Source: Serratia sp. Ag1 (lineage in GTDB: Bacteria > Pseudomonadota > Gammaproteobacteria > Enterobacterales > Enterobacteriaceae). From it: DNA of 64,000 nt. A program made the position numbers and the translations under genes. Below are positions 1-7,816 of this stretch, one piece after another. Position 1 is the stretch's first letter, and each line of letters starts with the position of its first letter. The notes under the pieces were generated by a model. The model was not told where the DNA came from and did not search any database. It saw nothing but the letters and a program-made list of their open reading frames with translations. Location: the NCBI RefSeq assembly GCF_000743355.1, contig NZ_JQEI01000008.1, positions 124,001-188,000 of the forward strand. The letters are read 5' to 3'.

Positions 1-1297
1 TGGTGTGGCCGCCGATATTGCCAGGGACACCGGTATTTGGCTGGGTATAACCGTGATAAATGACCCGCCCCAGTTGATGACCGCGATTGGTTTCAATCAC
101 CGCGTCGCAATCCTGCCCGGCATTGAAGCCGGGGCCGAGAGCGACGGTAATAGGAGCCATATCGCGATGAGTCCCCAGGTTTTGCTTGGCCAGAATGGCA
201 TCCACCAGAAAGCGCGGTTTGAGCTGTTCCAGGCACTGGGCTGCGCCGTCGATCAGCAACGGGATTTCACCCCGGTTGATCAACTCGAAAGCTTCATCAA
301 TATCTTTTGCCAAGCGGCCTGTCACCCCTTCAACACAGGTGTGGCCGTCAAACATCGCCTGAGCAAAAGCCACCGTGCGGCGGATGGCAGTGGGCTGGGC
401 AATATCCAGCATCATGATCTGAAAACCGGCATTATACAGCCGCAACGCTACGCCGGTCGCGATATCGCCTGCGCCACGGATCACCACCAGTTTGTCACGC
501 GCCAACCGGACATCTTCTTTCATCAAGCCGCCTGCCGACTGGTTTTTTATCTGCAGCAGTTCCGCTAATACACTGATGGCGATCTCTTCCGGCGTTTCTG
601 CGCCAATGTTATAGCCGATCGGGGCATGGAGCCTGGCAAGATCGGCTTCACAGGTGCCACGTTGCCGGAGCAAGTGGGTAAAGGTTTGCACCTTACGGCG
701 GCTGGCGAGTAGCCCCAAATAGCGCAGCGGCTGGTCGATCAGCGCATTTAAGGCTTCGCAATCCTGATTGTTGGTGGCAATAATCACAAAATTACTGGGT
801 TCGATATTCATCTTGCTGATGGCGATCGGGAAGCTTTCGCCATAGACCAGTGTCGTGCCCGGTGGGAACCGGTCAGCATCAAGGCTGGCGGGATAAATAT
901 CGGTAACGTGAATATCGAACCCCAAAGGTTTAGCCGCGCTGGCGATAGCGCGGTTAACGTGTCCGGCACCGATCAGCACCAGGCGCGGGCGCAGGCCGTG
1001 AACATCAATATAAACCGACATGGCGCCGCCGCAGTCGGAACCCACCGCATCCTGGCCATTGCGCGCCATACGGCCATGAAATACTCGGGCCTTGCGTTCC
1101 GTAATGGCCGCCATCGCTTGCTCAATCACCAGGCGTTCAATCATGCCGCCGCCGATGGTGCCAATGGATCCACCATCGGCCATCACCAACATTTGCCCGG
1201 AGTGGCGCGGCGTGGAGCCACGGCTTTCAATAATCTGGGCAAGCGCAAAGGGCCGGTTTTCTTCTTCTAGTCGTGCGGCTTCGGCGAAGATATTCAT
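1..1297 (-). CDS. yqeB: YqeB-like selenium-dependent molybdenum hydroxylase maturation protein, 3' end outside window
   Basis: Reading the minus strand from the ATG at 1297 gives 432 uninterrupted codons that run off the window edge; the family is about 540 residues, so roughly the last fifth is missing. The N-terminal part is an XdhC/CoxI-type domain (GSTPRHSG near residue 28, Rossmann motif GAGHVNRAIA at 110-119). A second nucleotide-binding motif, GAGDIATG, sits at 275-282, the two-part layout of YqeB. A GAGGA-like ribosome site precedes the start. YqeB and YqeC are markers of the labile-selenium molybdenum hydroxylase system, probably acting in cofactor insertion or modification. The gene follows yqeC by 34 bp on the same strand and is probably cotranscribed with it. 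Confidence 0.9.
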   Translation of the reverse strand, partial: MNIFAEAARLEEENRPFALAQIIESRGSTPRHSGQMLVMADGGSIGTIGGGMIERLVIEQAMAAITERKARVFHGRMARNGQDAVGSDCGGAMSVYIDVHGLRPRLVLIGAGHVNRAIASAAKPLGFDIHVTDIYPASLDADRFPPGTTLVYGESFPIAISKMNIEPSNFVIIATNNQDCEALNALIDQPLRYLGLLASRRKVQTFTHLLRQRGTCEADLARLHAPIGYNIGAETPEEIAISVLAELLQIKNQSAGGLMKEDVRLARDKLVVIRGAGDIATGVALRLYNAGFQIMMLDIAQPTAIRRTVAFAQAMFDGHTCVEGVTGRLAKDIDEAFELINRGEIPLLIDGAAQCLEQLKPRFLVDAILAKQNLGTHRDMAPITVALGPGFNAGQDCDAVIETNRGHQLGRVIYHGYTQPNTGVPGNIGGHT

Positions 1298-1331
1298 GCT
1301 GTCCTCATCAGTAACCTAAAATTTTATGCGG

Positions 1332-2099
1332 CTAGGCACGTAAACAGTGGCGGATCGCAGGGTTTTGCGGCACCGCACCAAGCCAAATAGCGCTGAGTGC
1401 GGCATCTTGCTGCAACAGCTCAAGCCAGGCGGGATCGAGTTGACTATCAGAATGAGAAAACTGATTAATCAGCCAAACCCGGCGCGCACCGGCAGGCGCA
1501 CCTTTAAACATCCCTTGCGGGTGAGCGATCAAGGTACGGAATACCCGGCTATCAAGCGGCTCACCGGCAGCGACGCCGGTCAGCGCCGAGAAGATCTCCC
1601 AGCGGTGAATCTGCTGCGGATCGGCAGGGCGATTAATTACCTGGCTACCGGTTAACGCGATCACACAATCACTGCTGGAAGGGATGCAAGGTTCATGCCT
1701 TGCCGGGGCTTTCAGCGGCAAACCGTGAGAGCCATCGGCCTCCACCAGAATCACGTCGAACTCCCCCTGCCGTTTGATCTGATCAATCTGTTCGGTGCTG
1801 AATCCGGCAACCTTGTTATTGTGCGGCTGATAATGGCTGAAACAGGCGGTGATCGCCGGTGTAGCAGTGGTAATAGGCGGCTTGCCGATAACAAGCTGAT
1901 GATAAGTGGTGGGTTCGGGGCGATACATCTTGGTGGTGGTGGTAAACAGCACCCGCTTGCCTTGCTGATAGAACGTTTGCGCCAACCACAACAGGGTGGT
2001 GGTTTTGCCACCGGCACCAATCAGGCTAATCAGTAAAGGTTGGCCATTATTCAGACGCTGATATTCTTCACTGAATAGTTCCTGGAAGGTTGGAGTCAT
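1332..2099 (-). CDS. yqeC: YqeC, putative selenium-dependent molybdenum cofactor biosynthesis protein
   Basis: This 255-residue cytoplasmic protein has a P-loop, GAGGKTT, at residues 28-34, followed by the TTTTKMYRP stretch typical of YqeC. The family occurs with selenium-dependent Mo hydroxylases and YqeB, and is thought to use ATP or GTP in making the selenated cofactor; the exact reaction is not established. It is the first gene of the yqeC-yqeB pair and is transcribed away from ygfK, with 450 bp of shared upstream DNA. Length and start agree with the E. coli protein as I remember it. Confidence 0.88.
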   Translation of the reverse strand: MTPTFQELFSEEYQRLNNGQPLLISLIGAGGKTTTLLWLAQTFYQQGKRVLFTTTTKMYRPEPTTYHQLVIGKPPITTATPAITACFSHYQPHNNKVAGFSTEQIDQIKRQGEFDVILVEADGSHGLPLKAPARHEPCIPSSSDCVIALTGSQVINRPADPQQIHRWEIFSALTGVAAGEPLDSRVFRTLIAHPQGMFKGAPAGARRVWLINQFSHSDSQLDPAWLELLQQDAALSAIWLGAVPQNPAIRHCLRA

Positions 2100-2267
2100 A
2101 AATAAGTTATCTCATGAGTTAAAAAATAATGCTGAACTGTAATATGCCGTCTTTTTATTTCTGATTAGCAGTTTAATCATGGGGATTGTTTGATGTAATC
2201 GAGGTTTATTAAGTATTCATACTTTATCGATTGCGCTCACGATTTTATTCGATCGTTCATTTGAGCG

Positions 2268-2280
2268 TATCAAAGTGATA
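2268..2280. promoter_or_regulatory. Candidate upstream activator site (TATCA-N3-TGATA)
   Basis: TATCAAAGTGATA is a 5+5 inverted repeat with a 3-bp spacer, centred about 200 bp before the predicted ygfK transcription start. The same pattern occurs twice upstream of the xdhA sigma-54 promoter (19785-19820). Position and repetition fit the enhancer of a sigma-54 activator; the protein that binds it is not known from this window. Confidence 0.45.
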
Positions 2281-2448
2281 TTGAGAGGTTCTTTTTTGAT
2301 AATTAACCTTATAGGGTGAGTGGCTGTTATTGCCCATCAATAAGCAGTGATTGTTATTCTCATTTGTGCCTGTGAGCTTCTTCACAAATAAAAATAACAA
2401 TTAGAACTGCCTCACGAATTTTATCAGTGAACAGCGGTGTGCGGAGAT

Positions 2449-2465
2449 TTGGCCTGATTGTTGCT
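2449..2465 (+). promoter_or_regulatory. Sigma-54 promoter of ygfK operon
   Basis: TTGGCCTGATTGTTGCT matches the -24/-12 consensus YTGGCACGNNNNTTGCW at all but two fixed positions, with the required 10 bp between GG and GC. Transcription would start near 2476, leaving a leader of about 74 nt before the ygfK ATG. The promoter of xdhA has the same TGGCCTG-N4-TTGCT form. E. coli carries a predicted sigma-54 activator, YgeV, in its purine gene region, which fits RpoN control here. Confidence 0.75.
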
Positions 2466-2549
2466 GCGTTATGCCCAACCGAGGTGGAAAACCGCAGGCT
2501 GGTTTTTGCCGATTCACCATTCAGGCATTTCGTCGCAAGGAGATAAGCT

Positions 2550-5500
2550 ATGGGAGATATCATGCGTCCGGTTCCGTTCAAGGCGCTGCTAACCCGGATT
2601 TTCGAGGAATATCATGAGAATCGCTCCATCTTTGGTATTCCGGAACCGCAGTTTTATCGCAAAAATGACGATCGGCAGATTAACGTTTTCAATGAGAGTT
2701 GCGAAACTCCGCTCGGCCCGGCGGCGGGCCCACATACGCAATTGGCGCAGAATATTATCGTCTCCTGGCTGACTGGCGGGCGATTTATCGAATTAAAAAC
2801 CGTACAAATCCTCGATCGTCTGGAGATTGAAAAACCCTGTATCGATGCTGAAGATGAATGCTTTAACACCGAATGGTCGACAGAGTTTACCCTGCTCAAG
2901 GCGTATGACGAATATTTAAAAGCCTGGTTTGCATTGCATCTATTGGAGGCGATGTTTGATCCCAGAGTAAAAGGCGAAAGTAAATCTTTTATCTTTAATA
3001 TGAGCGTGGGCTATAACCTCGACGGGATCAAACAACCGCCGATGCAGGCATTTATCCATAATATGATCGATTCGGCCCAACAGCCGAAATATGCCGAATA
3101 TGCCAAGGTGCTCGATGAATGGGTGAACAACGAAGGTTTTATTGCCCAGTTTGATTTATCCGCCCAGCGCAGCGCATTAAGCCAATTGCCGAATACCATT
3201 CCTGCGCAATTGGTCAGCGGAATTACCCTTTCCACCATGCACGGTTGCCCACCCCATGAAATCGAAGCCATCTGCCGTTATATGCTGGAAGAAAAGCACC
3301 TGAATACTTTTGTGAAATTAAACCCGACGCTGCTGGGGTATCAGCGCGTGCGGGCGATTCTGGATACCTGCGGTTTCGATTATGTTGGCCTGAAAGAAGA
3401 GTCTTTCGAGCACGATCTCAAGCTGGACCAGGCGGTGGCGATGCTGCGCCGTTTGGTGGCGTTGGCTAAACAGCACCAGTTGGGTTTTGGGGTTAAACTC
3501 ACCAATACTCTCGGGGCCATCAACCACAAAGGCGCGCTACCCGGCGAAGAAATGTACATGTCTGGCCGCGCATTATTCCCGCTTTCTATCAACGTCGCGG
3601 CGGTGTTATCACGCGAGTTTAACGGTGAACTGCCGATCTCCTATTCCGGTGGGGCCAGCAAATTTAATATCCGCGATATTTTTGAAACCGGTATCCGGCC
3701 AATCACCATGGCCACCGATCTGCTGAAACCCGGCGGTTATTTACGCCAGACCGAATGCCTGCGTGAACTGGAACAATCGGCCTGTTGGCAGATGACGCGC
3801 ATTGACGTCGACAAACTGGCCGCGCTGGCAGAAAAAGCCGTCAGCATGGAATACACCCAGAAACACTGGAAAGCACAGGACAGCATTGACGCGGGTGGCC
3901 CGCTGCCGATGATTGACTGCTATGTGGCACCCTGCGTTAGCGCCTGTGCGATTAAGCAGGACATCCCGGAATATATCCGCTTGCTGGGTGAACAGCGCTA
4001 CGCCGAGGCGTTGGAGCTGATTTATCAGCGCAATGCTCTACCGGCTATCACCGGCCATATTTGCGATCACCAGTGCCAGTACAACTGTACCCGCATTGAT
4101 TACGACAGTGCGCTGAACATCCGCGAACTGAAAAAGGTGGCACTGGAGAAAGGCTGGGACGACTACCAGCGCCGTTGGAACAAGCCTGCGGGTTCTGGCA
4201 GCAAACATCCGGTGGCGATTTTGGGCGCAGGCCCGGCGGGGCTTTCTGCCGGTTACTTCCTGGCGCGGGCGGGCTATCAGGTCACGCTGTTTGAACGTGA
4301 AGCCAATGCCGGTGGCGTGGTGAAGAACATTATTCCTCACTTCCGTATCCCGGCGGAGGCTATTGAGCATGATATCGAGTTTGTTGCTGCGCATGGTGTG
4401 AAGTTTGTCTATGGCTGCGATCCCGATCTGACGGTCGACAAACTGCAACAGCAGGGCTTTGATTACGTGTTTATCGGTATCGGCACCGATAAAAACAGCG
4501 GCGTGAAGCTGGCGGGCAATAACCGTAACGTTTACAAATCGTTGCCGTTCCTGCGCAATTTCAATCAGGGTAAGCCGATGAACCTGGGTAAACACGTGGC
4601 GGTGGTTGGTGCGGGCAATACGGCGATGGACTGCGCCCGGGCGGCCTTGAAAGTGCCAGGGGTGCAGAATGTCACCGTGCTGTATCGCCGTACGCTGAAC
4701 GAAATGCCCGCTTACCGGGAAGAGTATCTGGAGGCCGTGGAAGACAACGTGCAGTTTATGTTCCTCACCAACCCGGAACATTTCGATGCCAACGGCACCC
4801 TAACCGCCAGAGTGATGGTGCTGGGGGATCCCGACGAACAGGGTCGCCGTCGCCCGGAGCCAACCGAACAAACCCTCACGCTACAGATCGACGCGCTGAT
4901 CACCGCGATTGGCGAACAGGCCGATGAAGAGGTGCTGCACAAGCTGGGGGTACCGCTGGATGAGGCCGGTTATCCGCAGGTCAATAGCATGACCGGTGAA
5001 ACCACCCGGCCTAACGTGTTCCTGATCGGCGATGTGCAGCGTGGTCCGTCTTCGATTGTCGCCGCCATCGGCAGCGCCCGCAGCGCAGCAGAAACGGTGC
5101 TGGCACGGGAAAATGTCAAAACCCATCACCAAGACAAATACTGGTCGAATGTGGATCCGGCAGAAATCTATCGCCGCAAAGGAGCGATTGCCGTCTCGGT
5201 GGTGGATAAAACGCAGCGTGAAGCTTTTGTGGCGCAAGAGGCGCAACGCTGCCTGGAATGCAACTACGTGTGCAGCAAATGTGTCGATGTTTGCCCGAAC
5301 CGCGCCAACGTGTCGATCGCGATTCCGGGCTTCCGCGATCGTTTCCAAACCCTGCATCTGGACGCTTACTGCAACGAATGCGGTAACTGTGCGCAGTTCT
5401 GCCCATGGCAGGGTAAGCCGTATCAAGACAAAGTCACCGTCTTCAGCCTGCCGCAAGATTTTGCCAACAGCACTAACGCCGGTTTTCTGGTGAACGGGCA

Positions 5501-5657
5501 GCAAATCAGCGTGCGTCAGGACGGCAAGATTTATCAACTGCAGTTAGGCAATGATGGCCAACTCCAGCAAGTGCCGCCGGAGCTGGAGGAGATGGGCCAC
5601 ATCATCAATCAGGTGTATGCCCATCATCATTATCTGTTGGGTCAGGTGGAGGTGTAA
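2550..5657 (+). CDS. ygfK: YgfK, flavin and iron-sulfur oxidoreductase (putative selenate reductase subunit)
   Basis: This 1035-residue protein is nearly colinear with E. coli YgfK, including the opening MGDIMRP. Residues 1-400 form a dihydroorotate/dihydropyrimidine-dehydrogenase-like region. A GltD-like part follows, with cysteine-rich segments CYVAPCVSAC and CDHQCQYNC, an FAD motif VAILGAGPAGL at 555-565 and an NAD(P)H motif VAVVGAGNTAMD near 683. The C-terminus has two ferredoxin-type 4Fe-4S motifs beginning at Cys901 and Cys941. It should pass electrons between NAD(P)H or a carrier and the Mo hydroxylase XdhD/YgfM. E. coli work links it to selenate reduction; the genes around it point to purine turnover. 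The start has a strong AAGGAGATA site. It leads the operon and is followed by ssnA after 2 bp. Confidence 0.93.
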   Translation: MGDIMRPVPFKALLTRIFEEYHENRSIFGIPEPQFYRKNDDRQINVFNESCETPLGPAAGPHTQLAQNIIVSWLTGGRFIELKTVQILDRLEIEKPCIDAEDECFNTEWSTEFTLLKAYDEYLKAWFALHLLEAMFDPRVKGESKSFIFNMSVGYNLDGIKQPPMQAFIHNMIDSAQQPKYAEYAKVLDEWVNNEGFIAQFDLSAQRSALSQLPNTIPAQLVSGITLSTMHGCPPHEIEAICRYMLEEKHLNTFVKLNPTLLGYQRVRAILDTCGFDYVGLKEESFEHDLKLDQAVAMLRRLVALAKQHQLGFGVKLTNTLGAINHKGALPGEEMYMSGRALFPLSINVAAVLSREFNGELPISYSGGASKFNIRDIFETGIRPITMATDLLKPGGYLRQTECLRELEQSACWQMTRIDVDKLAALAEKAVSMEYTQKHWKAQDSIDAGGPLPMIDCYVAPCVSACAIKQDIPEYIRLLGEQRYAEALELIYQRNALPAITGHICDHQCQYNCTRIDYDSALNIRELKKVALEKGWDDYQRRWNKPAGSGSKHPVAILGAGPAGLSAGYFLARAGYQVTLFEREANAGGVVKNIIPHFRIPAEAIEHDIEFVAAHGVKFVYGCDPDLTVDKLQQQGFDYVFIGIGTDKNSGVKLAGNNRNVYKSLPFLRNFNQGKPMNLGKHVAVVGAGNTAMDCARAALKVPGVQNVTVLYRRTLNEMPAYREEYLEAVEDNVQFMFLTNPEHFDANGTLTARVMVLGDPDEQGRRRPEPTEQTLTLQIDALITAIGEQADEEVLHKLGVPLDEAGYPQVNSMTGETTRPNVFLIGDVQRGPSSIVAAIGSARSAAETVLARENVKTHHQDKYWSNVDPAEIYRRKGAIAVSVVDKTQREAFVAQEAQRCLECNYVCSKCVDVCPNRANVSIAIPGFRDRFQTLHLDAYCNECGNCAQFCPWQGKPYQDKVTVFSLPQDFANSTNAGFLVNGQQISVRQDGKIYQLQLGNDGQLQQVPPELEEMGHIINQVYAHHHYLLGQVEV

Positions 5658-5659
5658 TC

Positions 5660-6988
5660 ATGTTGATCTTAACCAATGCGACCGCCGTGCAGCTTGAGCC
5701 CACCAGCATTCAGTATGGGGTCGATATCGCCATTGAAGGGGCGCTGATCAAAGCCGTAGGCCACGGGCTGGCGGCAAAATATCCGCAGGCGGAAACCCGC
5801 AATATGCACGGCAAGCTGGTGATGCCGGGGATCGTCTGCGCGCACAACCATTTCTACTCTGGTTTGTCGCGCGGGATTATGGCCAATATCGCACCGTGCC
5901 CGGATTTTATCTCCACGCTAAAAAACCTGTGGTGGCGTCTGGATCGCGCACTGGATGAGGAATCACTGTATTACAGCGGCCTGATCTGCGCGTTGGAAGC
6001 CATCAAGAGTGGCTGTACTGCGGTGATCGACCACCATGCCTCACCGAATTTTATTGCCGGATCGCTGAAAACCCTGCGCGCGGGCTTTATCAAGGCCGGG
6101 CTGCGCGGCATGACCTGCTTTGAAACCACCGATCGCAACGGTGGCAACCGTGAACTGCAGGCCGGGGTTGAAGAGAATATCGCCTTTGCCAATTTGATCG
6201 ACGCCGCCAAAGCTGCCGGTAAGGAACCTTATCTGGTGGAGGCCCATATCGGTGCCCACGCGCCGTTCACCGTGGCCGATGCTGGGCTGGAGATGCTGCG
6301 CGAAGCGGTGCAGAGCACCGGGCGCGGGCTGCATATTCACGCCGCCGAAGACCGTTACGATGTCTCTCACAGCCATGATAAATACGGCAAAGATCTGATG
6401 GCGCGGCTGGCGCAGTACGATCTGCTCGGCGCTAAAACGCTGGTGGCTCACGGCCTGTACCTTTCTGCCAGCGATATCGAGCTGATCAACCAGCATGACG
6501 CATTTCTGGTGCACAACGCCCGTTCCAATATGAATAACCATGTCGGTTACAACCACCAACTGGCGCAGTATCGCAATCTGGCACTTGGCACCGACGGCAT
6601 CGGCTCGGACATGTTTGAAGAGCTGAAGTTTGCCTACTTCAAACACCGCGATGCCGGGGGAACGCTGTGGCCAGACAGCTTTGCCCGCTTTCTGGCGAAC
6701 GGCAACCAACTGCTGGCGCGTAACTTTGGTGCACGCTTCGGCTGCCTGGCGGCAGGTTACAAAGCGGATCTCACCATCTGTGATTACCCATCACCCACGC
6801 CGCTGGCGGCGCAAAATATCGGTGGCCACCTGGCTTTCGGCATGGGGGCAAGCAGCGTCAACAGCGTGATGGTGGAGGGCAAGCTGGTGTATCAGGACGG
6901 CAAATTCCCATTCGATGTGGAACCGCTCTACGCCGAGGCGCGCAAGGTGGCAGCCCAGTTATGGCAGCGTATGGATGCCTTGAATTAA
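5660..6988 (+). CDS. ssnA: SsnA, putative aminohydrolase (chlorohydrolase/guanine deaminase-like)
   Basis: This 442-residue amidohydrolase-superfamily enzyme matches E. coli SsnA over its whole length. Metal-binding signatures are visible: AHNHFYSGL near residue 60, EAHIGAHAPF, HIHAAED and LGTDGIGSDMFEE. The fold predicts a cytoplasmic metal-dependent deaminase acting on a purine-like or ring-opened heterocycle; the substrate is not established, though E. coli genetics ties ssnA to anaerobic uric acid breakdown. Its ATG is 2 bp after the ygfK stop, so the two are translationally linked. A short hairpin follows before ygfM. Confidence 0.92.
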   Translation: MLILTNATAVQLEPTSIQYGVDIAIEGALIKAVGHGLAAKYPQAETRNMHGKLVMPGIVCAHNHFYSGLSRGIMANIAPCPDFISTLKNLWWRLDRALDEESLYYSGLICALEAIKSGCTAVIDHHASPNFIAGSLKTLRAGFIKAGLRGMTCFETTDRNGGNRELQAGVEENIAFANLIDAAKAAGKEPYLVEAHIGAHAPFTVADAGLEMLREAVQSTGRGLHIHAAEDRYDVSHSHDKYGKDLMARLAQYDLLGAKTLVAHGLYLSASDIELINQHDAFLVHNARSNMNNHVGYNHQLAQYRNLALGTDGIGSDMFEELKFAYFKHRDAGGTLWPDSFARFLANGNQLLARNFGARFGCLAAGYKADLTICDYPSPTPLAAQNIGGHLAFGMGASSVNSVMVEGKLVYQDGKFPFDVEPLYAEARKVAAQLWQRMDALN

Positions 6989-6995
6989 GTCGGTT

Positions 6996-7018
6996 ACCGC
7001 CTGCGTCAAGCGGGCGGT
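6996..7018 (+). other. Intercistronic stem-loop between ssnA and ygfM
   Basis: A 9-bp stem (6996-7004 with 7010-7018, one G-U pair) encloses a GTCAA loop. No U-run follows, so it is more likely an mRNA processing or stabilising hairpin than a terminator; the downstream genes still look like part of the same operon. Confidence 0.4.
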
Positions 7019-7039
7019 TGACATTGATGAGGGTGAAAA

Positions 7040-7816
7040 ATGATTGAGCAATTCTATCGGCCAGAATCGGTACAACAGGCGCTGGAGCTGAAACGCCAGT
7101 TTCTTGATGAGGCGGTGTACTTCGGCGGCGGTAGCAAGTTAAACGCCACACCCACGAAAACCGGGAAAAAGATCGCCATTGCGTTAGCGCAACTGGGGCT
7201 GAATCAGGTGAGCTGGCAGCAGGGTGAACTGCTGCTTGGTGCGACCATCACGTTGCAGGCCTTGCGGGATTCGCCACTGATCCCGCAGGCATTGCACGAA
7301 GCGCTGGGCTTTGTCTATTCCCGCCACATTCGTAATCAGGCCACCTTGGGCGGTGAGATTGCCGCCGCGCCCAAGGATTCGGTGTTGCTGCCGGTCTTGC
7401 TGGCGCTGAGTGCTAACGTGGTGCTCGGCAACGGTAACACCGTAACGCTGGAGGATTATCTGGCGGATTACCCGCAGGAGTTGCTGTTGCGGGTGGTATT
7501 GCCGGATCCTTACCGCCGTTGTGCCACACACAAAGTTGCCCGCTCGGCTGCCGGGTTGGCGGTGCTGACCGCCGCCGTCTCCTGTGATGCGCAATCGAAG
7601 GTGCGTATTGCCCTGAGCGGAGTGGTAGCGCGGCCAAGCCGCCTGCGCGATGCCGAGTACAACGGCTTGAGCGGCCCGGCGCTGGAAAAAGTGGTCGCCG
7701 AAGCGGTAGCTCCGCAAGCCGATCTCTGCGGCAGCGTTGCCTATAAGCGCTATATCAGCGGCGTGGTGGTGGCCGATCTGCTTGCCCGTTGCCAGGCGTC
7801 AGGAGGGGAACAATGA
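7040..7816 (+). CDS. ygfM: YgfM, FAD-binding subunit of a molybdenum hydroxylase
   Basis: This 258-residue protein has the FAD-binding domain of CO dehydrogenase/xanthine dehydrogenase medium subunits: a GGGSKLN turn near residue 30 and the RNQATLGGEIAAAPKDS stretch near residue 100. It would hold the FAD of the YgfM-XdhD enzyme. The stop overlaps the xdhD start (ATGA), the usual arrangement for subunits of one complex. Length agrees with E. coli YgfM (259 residues). Confidence 0.9.
   Translation: MIEQFYRPESVQQALELKRQFLDEAVYFGGGSKLNATPTKTGKKIAIALAQLGLNQVSWQQGELLLGATITLQALRDSPLIPQALHEALGFVYSRHIRNQATLGGEIAAAPKDSVLLPVLLALSANVVLGNGNTVTLEDYLADYPQELLLRVVLPDPYRRCATHKVARSAAGLAVLTAAVSCDAQSKVRIALSGVVARPSRLRDAEYNGLSGPALEKVVAEAVAPQADLCGSVAYKRYISGVVVADLLARCQASGGEQ

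Larger units (their letters stand above)
2100..2549. other. Divergent regulatory region between yqeC and ygfK
   Basis: This 450-bp AT-rich gap has no credible gene. It holds a sigma-54-type promoter at 2449-2465 for ygfK, a TATCA-N3-TGATA palindrome at 2268-2280, and a perfect 14-bp inverted repeat AAGTATTCATACTT at 2211-2224 of unknown meaning. The ygfK ribosome site AAGGAGATA lies at 2538-2546. I could not pick a convincing sigma-70 promoter for yqeC. Confidence 0.6.

Noticed and set aside
2211-2224. Perfect palindrome AAGTATTCATACTT as an operator
   Set aside because: It occurs once, does not match the TATCA-N3-TGATA sites, and 14-bp AT-rich palindromes arise by chance in such DNA; kept only as a note in the intergenic entry.
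4038-4781. 247-codon open frame antisense to ygfK
   Set aside because: It is the complement of a highly conserved coding region; it has no ribosome site and resembles no protein.
6041-6709. 222-codon antisense frame within ssnA
   Set aside because: The sense strand carries conserved metal-binding motifs; the antisense frame is a by-product of GC-rich codon use.
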